Part shown: positions 32,846 to 42,200 of the stretch, piece after piece
How positions within the stretch are numbered: position 1 is the stretch's first letter
Layout: each line of letters opens with the position of its first letter
The notes under the pieces: generated by a model
Seen by the model: the letters and a program-made list of their open reading frames with translations, nothing else
Database searches by the model: none
Told to the model about the DNA's origin: nothing
Made by a program: the position numbers and the translations under genes
Source of the DNA: Clostridia bacterium
GTDB lineage: Bacteria; Bacillota; Clostridia; Oscillospirales; Acutalibacteraceae
Assembly (NCBI GenBank): GCA_017396515.1
Contig: JAFQLV010000081.1
Span: 1-45,296 of the forward strand
Direction of reading: 5' to 3'
Length of the DNA: 45,296 nucleotides

Positions 32846-32906
32846 TTACATTTTCCTTGCAAATATCTCTAAAAAATTATCGATATAAATATTGACGAAA
32901 AATGCA
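32841..32906 (+). repeat. 65-base direct repeat, copy 2
   Basis: This is the second copy, 443 bases from the first. It supplies the -35 element of the promoter in front of the giant gene. Confidence 0.85.
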
Positions 32907-32920
32907 CTTAGTGGTATTAT
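32892..32920 (+). promoter_or_regulatory. Candidate promoter of the giant secreted-protein gene
   Basis: TTGACG (32892-32897, inside repeat copy 2), a 17-base spacer and TATTAT (32915-32920). It gives a leader of about 280 nt. Confidence 0.6.
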
Positions 32921-32945
32921 TATTATGTATAATTGGAGTCGTATA

Positions 32946-33044
32946 CTCGGCTTTAGGAACAATAGGCTTAAGGTGATTTTTCTTCATCGGCAAAAAGTGC
33001 AGGGAGGTCAGTTGCGCTCGGTGAAAAAGGACTGCTGAAAGCCG
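32946..33044 (+). other. Possible structured RNA leader of the giant gene
   Basis: CGGCTTT (32948-32954) can pair with AAAGCCG (33038-33044), enclosing about 85 nt with purine-rich loops (AAAAAGTGCAGGGAGG, GTGAAAAAGGAC). I could not match it to a known riboswitch class. Confidence 0.35.
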
Positions 33045-33053
33045 GAAAAATTA

Positions 33054-33172
33054 ACCTCTCCGTCAGCCTTGCGGCTGCCACCTCTCCTTTCAGGAGAGGC
33101 TGACTGACGAAGTGAAAGGCTGCTGCAAAAGGCTCTTTTTAAAGGAGAGCTGTCACGAAGTGACAGAGAGGT
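33054..33172. repeat. MITE-like palindromic element in the 5' leader of the giant gene
   Basis: It begins ACCTCTCCGTCA and ends in the inverse of ACCTCTCTGTCA. Inside are nested hairpins (GTCAGCC/GGCTGAC, CTCTCC/GGAGAG, CTGTCAC/GTGACAG). It is non-coding and lies between promoter and ribosome site, so the mRNA would carry its hairpins. Confidence 0.65.
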
Positions 33173-33204
33173 CAAAATTTACATCTTACAAGGAGATGAT
33201 GTTT

Positions 33205-36200
33205 ATGAAAAAAACATTCAAAAAATCAATATCACTCATCATGGCAGTAATTATGGTTATGTCATGCTGGGTTTGGGTTGCACCGCAGAAGGCAGAGGCG
33301 GCTGCGGGATCATACTATGTAAGAGTTTATTACAATCTTACTGACTATGGTGATGATGATGACTGGCTTGGAGACCCTGTTGACTATACAGGACCGACAA
33401 TGACAGATATAGGTGCTGGTATGACACTTTATCATAAGTCGATGAATGGAACCGGTGTCGATGACTCAGATGATAAAAATATGAAAGAGGACATTTTTCC
33501 AACAGGCAAAAATGGTGCGGATAATGTTAATGTAAATGATCATGTATATTTCGAAGGGGTAGGCTTTCCTACAAGTATACAGTTTTATTGCAAAGCCGGT
33601 GGCACTGATTATGCAGAGTGGTATATAACAAAAATTACTGTTGCTGCGAACAGTAGTGCGACAGAACATACTATTTGGAGTGGTAAGGTAGGTTGTGCTT
33701 ATGGTGGTAGTGCATGGCAGGGAGAAATAAGTACAAGTGGTTTCACATCTCACAGAAAAGGTGCTGGAACATGGACTCAAACAAGTGACACTTCAAAATG
33801 GATATATCCTTATGCAAATACAAGCACTGTAACTTGGAATCCTACTACTCTTACTGCAATGACTTGTCCTGAAACTGCAAGTGATGCTGCTGCAACGCAG
33901 TCTGTATCTGTAACCGTGAAAGATCAGTACGGTGTTCAGATGTTTGATCCTACATGGTCTATTAGCGGCAACATTAAGACAACAGGTCTTAGCGTAAGTC
34001 CTACTACCAGTAGCGGTTCAACAACCATTAATGTAACAAGTTCAGCCAATTTATTAAATACAACAAACTCCCAGACTGCAACTATAAAGGCTACATGGAG
34101 CACACCAAACAGCACTGGCAACACCAGTAAGTCTGCTACTATAACTTGTACAATTAATGACGCGGAATATGATGCAACTTTTACAGGTCACAGGAACGCT
34201 GATGGCACAGTACAGGAAGATTATGTAGATCAATTTCAATATGGTGTGCCTCCAACACCGCCGACAGCATATAACTACAGCGAAGGCGACTATGATTATA
34301 CCTTCACAGGCTGGAATCCTTCAGCTACTACAGGTATAACAGCAGATACAACATATACAGCTGTTTATAGCAAGAGCGAATTTATTGAAGCTGACTATAC
34401 AGAAGTTGACAAAGCTATTGCAGATGCCAATGCAATAAAGGCACAATACGGCACAGAGTATGAGCTTAAATATACTCTTGCAAGTCGTGTTGCACTTGAT
34501 AGTGCTATAAATGCAGTTGTTAGGGGTAAGGGTAGAACTCAGCAGGACACAGTTGACGGCTATGCCGAGGCTATTAATAATGCTATAGCTGCTCTTGAGC
34601 CTAACAAGTTTGATGTTATCTTCCTTGACAGATTCGGCGCAATTCTCCTGTATGAAAAGAATGCAGAATATAAAACGGAAGTTACAGCACCCACATTCCC
34701 CGAAGAGCAGAAAGAATATCATGATGCCAACAACCACTATACCTACACCGGTTGGGATTCGGAAGAATATAAATCAGTTCTTGACGACCTTGTAATTTCT
34801 CCTGTTTACACAGCAGAGGCTCACGATTGGTTGATTGAAACTGTTACCTCAACCTGCGTTCAGGCAGGCACACAGAAATACACCTGTAAGGTCTGCGGCT
34901 ATGTTAAATATGACGGCGGCACAGACCTTGGCGACCATGTGTGGGCAAGCGATTTCACAGTTGATTTAGAGCCTACCTGCACACTTCCCGGTTCAAAGTC
35001 AATCCACTGTACCCTTTGTGATGCACAGAAGGATATAACAGCTATTGACCCCCTCGGTCACAACTGGTCATCACAGTCAGTTGCCGTTGAAGCTACTTGC
35101 GGCAAAATAGGTATTATGACAAAGGTTTGTGACGATTGCGGTGTTTGTGAGCACACAATGATAGATGCTCTTGAGCATGATTATGTTGAGACAGTTGTTG
35201 CCCCCACCTGCACAACCAAGGGCTACACAGAATATATCTGTCAGAGAAGCGGCTGCGGTTTTACATACAGAGACAATTACACAGATGTTACAGCACATCG
35301 CTTCGGCAACTGGGAAACTGTCTACGCAGCAGCCTGCGAGGTTGAAGGCTTGGAAAAGAGAGTCTGCGCTGATTGCGGCTTTATGGAGCTTCAGACAACA
35401 GCAGCTCTTTCACACATCACTCCCGACAGCTGGACAGTAATAACAAGTGCAACCTGCACAGGCACAGGCTATCAGGTTAAAAACTGTACCCTTTGCGGTC
35501 TGCTCATGGATAGCGAAGTGGTTAAAAAGCTCGGCCACGCTTACACTGTAACATCAGAAACACAGGCAAACTGTACAGAAGCAGGTGTTAAAACAGAAAC
35601 CTGCTCACGTTGCGGTGATGTAAATAAAACTGTTACTCAGCCCACAGGTCACACCTATGACAGCGGTGTTCACACAGAGTCAAGCTGCACATCAATCGGA
35701 TTTACAAAATACACCTGTGCTTGCGGTCACTCATATATCGTCTTTGATAACGATGCCGGCACAACAGGTCACGATTTCAGCGGCGCAGAAACAATAACAA
35801 AGCAGGCAACCTGCACAGAAGAAGGCTATAAGACAGTTGAGTGTGCTAATGAGGGCTGCACAGCCACAACAACAGTTGTTATCCCCAAGCTCGGCCACAA
35901 TATGAAAGCCGGCACAGTAGTAGCTGCAACCTGCACAACAAGCGGCTACACACCCTACACCTGTGATAACGGCTGCGGCTACACATATAATGTGTTTGAT
36001 GCTGATGCACTCGGTCACGATTATGTCGGTCAGGTTACAACTGAGGCAACCTGCACCACCGACGGCGAAATGACATACATCTGTCAGAATGACAGTAGCC
36101 ACACATATAAAGAGACAATTCCTGCAACAGGTCATAATTATGTTAAGGGTACTGTTACAGATGCTACCTGCACCACACCTGCAACAGAGGTTTACACCTG

Positions 36201-39200
36201 TGCTTGCGGCGAGACCTACACAAAGTATGTTGCACCATCCAACGGTCACTCATGGGGTGATTGGGTAAAGGTTCAGGATGCAACCGAAGATAAATACGGC
36301 ATTGAAAAGAAAGTCTGCTCAGTTTGTCAGGCAGAAGAACTCAGAACAACTCAGCCTATCGGTGACCACGAGTTTACATCTGAGATCACTAAGCAAGCAA
36401 ACTGCACTGAGGACGGTGAAAAGAAATACACCTGTCAGAAGCATGCAGATTGCTCTGCAAATTACACCGAAACAATTCCTGCACTCGGCCATAAGGAAAA
36501 ATTAGTTTATATCGCAGCTACATGCACCTCCACAGGTAAAGCACAAATCGTCTGCGAAACCTGCGACGCTGAGCTTTCAGCTGCCCAGACAATTCCAATG
36601 CTCGCTCACACCTACGGCAGTGGTACAGTGACAACACCTGCCACTTGCACAGAAGACGGCGTTATGACTTACATTTGTACTGCTTGCGGTGCACAGAGAG
36701 AAGAGACTATCGAAAAAACAGGTCACTCACTTTCATCACAATATAATGCTCCTTCCTGCACTCAGGCAGGCTCAATCGTTACAACCTGCAGCAAGTGCAG
36801 CTACACAACAACCGAGTCAATTCCTGCAGCAGGTCATAAGCTGGAAGTAAAAGTTGTTGACTCAACCTGCACCACAAAGGGTACAGTAACAGAAAAGTGT
36901 ACTGTTTGCGATTATGAAAAAGTGACAGAGCTTGAGCTTAAAAACCATAAGTTCGGCGGCACTGCTATCAGCGAAACAGAGGCAACCTGCACAACAGACG
37001 GTGAAAAGACCTTCAAGTGTGAGACCTGCAATGAAGAAGTAACTGTAACTACTCCCAAGCTCGGCCACTCATATCCCGACGAATGGAAAACCGTTAGTGA
37101 GGCTGATTGCACAACAGACGGCAAGAAAACAAAGACTTGCGTTACTTGCGGTGATGTAATCACAGAGGTTCTTCCCAAAACAGGTCACAATTGGGGTGCA
37201 TGGGTCAAGGTTGATGCAACCAATGACACAGACGGCTCATGGAGTCGCACCTGTCAGAACGATCCTAATCATGTTGAAACGGTGGTTATCCCCAAGGGCG
37301 GTCATGCATTTGAAAATGCACCTGAAATTACAAAACCTGCTTCCTGCACAGAAGAAGGCAAAGCAGTTTACAAGTGCTCCGCACACGAAAATTGCGGCGT
37401 AACAGTTGAGGTTGCTCTCGCAGTTATCCCGCATACAATAATAACAGAAGAAAAGGCTGCAACTTGCACAGAAAAAGGCTATGTAAAAACAGTCTGCTCA
37501 GCTTGCGGTGAAGTCTTCACAAACGAAGACAGAGAAATCGTGCCTCACACCTATGACGGCGGCACTGAATTTGAAGCAACCTGCACCACAAGTGGCTACA
37601 CACTTTACAAGTGCACTGCTTGCACCGATGAAATCAAGATTTATGATGAAAGCAAGCCGGCAACAGGCCACAGCCTTGTTGAGGGTGCATCAACAGCCAC
37701 ATGCACAAACGAAGGTCTTATGACTCTCACTTGTGAGAATTGCGACTACAGCGATACAGTCAGTGTTCCTGCCCTCGGCCACAATTATGTTGAGGCTGCT
37801 GACGAGGCAACAGAAGCAACCTGTGCAGCACCTGCAACCAAGACCTATAAGTGCTCATGCGGTGCCGCCTACACAATTTCAGTGGGCAATAAGACCGAAG
37901 ACCACAAATGGGACGACACAAAGTGGCAGGTTATCGAGAGCGCAACAGAAAGCTCAATCGGTTACAAGACAAACGCTTGTACCGTCTGCGGTCAGCTCAA
38001 GGTTGAAACAATTGAAGCAACCGGCGAGCATAGCTTTATCGGCGGCGAAGTTGTTGATAAGCAAGATGCTACATGTACTGAAAACGGTTATGAAATCCGT
38101 AAGTGTTCTGTACACACTGATTGCGGTGAAACCACAGAAATTACACTTTATGCTACAGGCCACAAAGAGAATCTTGTTTATACACCTGCAGACTGTGATA
38201 CAGCGGGCAGCACAAAGATAGTTTGCAGCGTATGCGGTGCAGAGCGTGACGAAAAGACAATTCCCGCACTCGGTCATTGGTGGAGCGAAGGTGCAATTAC
38301 AAATGCAACCTGCGCAGAGGCAGGCAAGATTGAATACACCTGCACACGCGATAATTGCACAGCAACAAAAGAAACTGTAATTGCAACCAACGCTAACGCA
38401 CATCAGTATGAAACTACAGTTACAGCACCCACCTGCACAGCTACAGGCTTGGTTATAACTAAGTGTAAGCTTTGTGATAAAACAACAACTGAAAAAGTTC
38501 TCGAAAAGGTTGAACATAACTGGGGTGCACCTGTGGTTACAGCTGCAACCTGTGAAAAGGACGGCAGTAGGGTTTACACCTGCACTGTCTGCAGCGCAAC
38601 AAAGACAGAGGTCATTGCAAAAACAGGCCACAATTGGGGCGATTGGGAAGTAACAACCGAGTCAACCAACACCACAGAGGGTGTTCTCACACGCGAATGT
38701 GCAAACGGCTGCAAGGAAGAAGTTAAATTCCCCGCAGGTGGACACAATCTTGTTGAAGACACAGATAAGTATGTTGCACCCACCTGCACACAGACAGGTA
38801 CAAAGGCTTACAAGTGCTCCGCACATGAAAATTGCGGCATTTCACTTGAGGTTACACTCGATAAAATTCAGCACACATTTACAACAACCAAGAAGGATGC
38901 AACCTGCACAGAGGAAGGCGAAGTTGTAACAAAATGCGACTGCGGCGAGACATATAAGACAGTTATCCCTGCAACGGGACACACCTTAGATGAGGGTACT
39001 GTAACAGCAGCAACTTGCGAAAATGAAGGCAAGATAGTTTACAGCTGTACTGCAGCGTATTGCACCTATAAGAAGGAAGTTGTTCTTACAAAGCTTCAGC
39101 ATAACTATATTGCAGGTACTCCCGAAGCTCCCACCTGCATATCAAGCGGCTACACACCTTATAAGTGTGAAACCTGCGAGTCAAGCTATGTAATAATCAC

Positions 39201-42200
39201 AGCACCTGCAAAGGGTCACGAATTTGATGAGTTTGTTTCATCAACAGCAACTTGTCTTACAGCAGGTACAATGACACTCAGATGTGATTGCGGTGTCGAG
39301 ATGCTTACATCAGTTCCTGCACTCGGTCACGATTATAAGCTTCTCTCAACAACTCCTGCAACCTGTGCCGACGAAGCAACAGAAACCTATAAGTGTACAC
39401 GCTGTGAAGCTGAATATACTGTTTCAGTCGGCTCAAAGACAATTGAGCATGATTGGAACGATTGGAAAACAGTAGAACAACCCTCATATACCTCAATCGG
39501 CTACAAGACAAGAACCTGTAAGATTTGTGGCAAGCTTGAGGTTGAAACAATCGAAGCAACAGGTGAGCATAAGTTTATTGACGGTGAAGTTGTTGCAGCA
39601 GAATCAAAGGCTGCAACCTGTACCGAAGACGGTTATGAGACCCGTAAGTGTTCTGTTCATACAGGTGAAAACGCTTGCGGTGAAAAGGCAGTGTTTACTA
39701 TTTCAAAGCTCGGTCATACCGAAGAACTGCAGTATCAGGCAGCTACCTGTGCGGCAGCAGGCTATGCAAAGATTTATTGCACAACATGCCACACAACCCT
39801 CAAAGAAGAAGCAATTGATAAGCTCGAGCACGCATGGGGCAATGCAGCGGTAACTCTTTCAGATTGCCAAAATACAGGTAAGGTAGAGTTTACCTGCACC
39901 TATGCAGGCTGTAACGAGGCTCACACAGTAACACTTCCCGTAAATCCTGATGCACATACTCCGAAAACAACAGTTACACCTGCAAGCTGCACACAGGCAG
40001 GCAGCTCGGTAACAGTTTGTGAGAAGTGCAGCAAAGAGCTTGTTAAGACAGAGCTTGCTAAGCTTCAGCACAATTGGAGCAATTGGACAGTTACAACCGA
40101 AGCAACAAATTCAGCAGAAGGCACAATGACACGCAGCTGTCTGAACAGCGGCTGCAATGAAGAAGAAACTGTTAATTTCCCGGCAGGCGGACATAAATTC
40201 GGTAATGCTCCCGACAGTATAGAGCCTGCAACCTGCACAGCAAAAGGCACTGCAACATATAAGTGTACCGCACATGCAGATTGCGGAGTTGAAATTACCG
40301 TTACACTCGACGAAATCCAGCATACATTCAAAACTGATAAAAAGGATGCAACCTGCACTGATACAGGCTTTATTAAGGTATACTGTACTGCTGACGGCTG
40401 CACCGAGACACTCGTAGACATAACAACAGGCAAGCTCGCTCATGAGTTTGAAAAAATCGGTGAGGAAGCTCCCACCTGCACATCAAGCGGCTACACAGAA
40501 TATAAGTGTAAGAACTGCGAAGAGAGCTATAAGGCTATTGGCGATAATGCAAAGGGTCACAGCTATGAAGAGCTTGAAAACTCCTCAACAGCCGATTGCA
40601 CAAACGCCGGCACCAAGACACTCAAGTGTACAGTTTGCGGCAAGGAGCTTCAGGTTAATGTTCCTGCACTGGGACACGACTGGAAAGCAGGCACTGTAAC
40701 AAAGGCTCCCACATGTAAGGACAAGGGCGAAATCAGCTTTGAATGTTCAAGATGCAGTGACACAAGAACAGAAGAGCTTCCCACAATCAGCCATGAGCTT
40801 ACAACAGTTACAAAGGATGCAACCTGCACAGAAGACGGCTCAGTAGTAACAACCTGTAAGTATTGCGATTATAAAGAAGAAAAGACCATTGCTAAGAAGG
40901 GTCACACCTGGGCTGATACAGCAACATCAACTGTACCGGCAAAATGTGAAGAAGCAGGCTCAGCAACATATGATTGTGTAAACTGCGATGAAACCAAGAC
41001 AGAAACAATTCCTGCACTCGGCCACGTTTATGTGGCAGGCAATAAGGTAGAACCCACTTGCACAACAAGCGGCTACACGGTTTATACCTGTAAGAATGAT
41101 GCAAGTCACACATATAATGTATATGATGCATCAAAGCCTGCAAAGGGTCACTCCTTCGGTGAGTGGACTGTTGTAACAGCTGCAACCGAGACAACAGAAG
41201 GTCTTAAGGAAAGAAAGTGTGCCTGCGGTGAAACAGAACAGGAAAAGATTCCCGCAATGATGCACAATATGGTTGAAACAGACAGCCAAGACTCAACCTG
41301 CACAAGTAACGGTTATATAACCTACAAGTGCGACACAAAGCACGACGGCGTTACTTGCACATATACACTCACAGTTACACTTCCCATGATTGCACACACT
41401 CTCACAACTGATGTTGAAGCTGCAACCTGCGAAGAAGCCGGTAAGGTAGTGACCACCTGCGCAAAATGTGACACAGTTAATATTGAATCAACCATTCCCG
41501 CTATGGGTCACGCCTGGGACGAAGGCAAGGTGACAACAGAAGCAACCTGCACAGCAGAGGGTGAAATGACCTTCACCTGTCAGCATGATGCAAGCCATAC
41601 CTACACCAAGCCCATTGAAAAGAAACAGCATGATTTTGTTGCAGGCACTAAGGTAGAAGCAACCTGCACAGAAAGTGCATACACACCCTATAAGTGTAAA
41701 AACTGCACAGAAAGCTATGAAATCATTGAGGGCGATGCACTCGGTCACGAGTACATCATCGGTGAGTCAACTGCAACCTGTGAAAAGGCAGGCATAATCA
41801 AAATTACCTGCAGCAGATGCAGTGAGGTTATCATAGTTGATGTTGCGGCACTCGGTCACAAGTGGGGTACCGGTAAAGTGGTTAAGCAGCCCACCTGCTC
41901 AGCAGAAGGCGAAATCGAATACACCTGTGAGAGATGCGGCGGCAAAAAGACTGACAAGCTTCCCACAGTAGAGCACGATTATGAAACAGTTACAACTGAT
42001 GCAACCTGCACAGAAGACGGCTCAGTAGTAACAACCTGTAAGAATTGCGATTATAAGAAGACAGAAATTATCAAGGCTAAGGGCCACACATGGGCAGATA
42101 CACCTGAATCTACAGTACCTGCTAAGTGTGAAGAAAAGGGCAGCGCAACCTATAAGTGTGAAAACTGCGGCGAAACAAAGACAATTGAAATTCCTGCACT

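Noticed and set aside
32946..33044. c-di-GMP riboswitch or SRP RNA
   Set aside because: GTGCAGGGAGGTCAG looked suggestive, but the conserved cores of neither RNA are present.
33112..33204. N-terminal extension of the giant protein
   Set aside because: The extra 31 codons fall in the MITE-like element and leader, and the AAGGAG site at 33190-33195 would be inside the gene.
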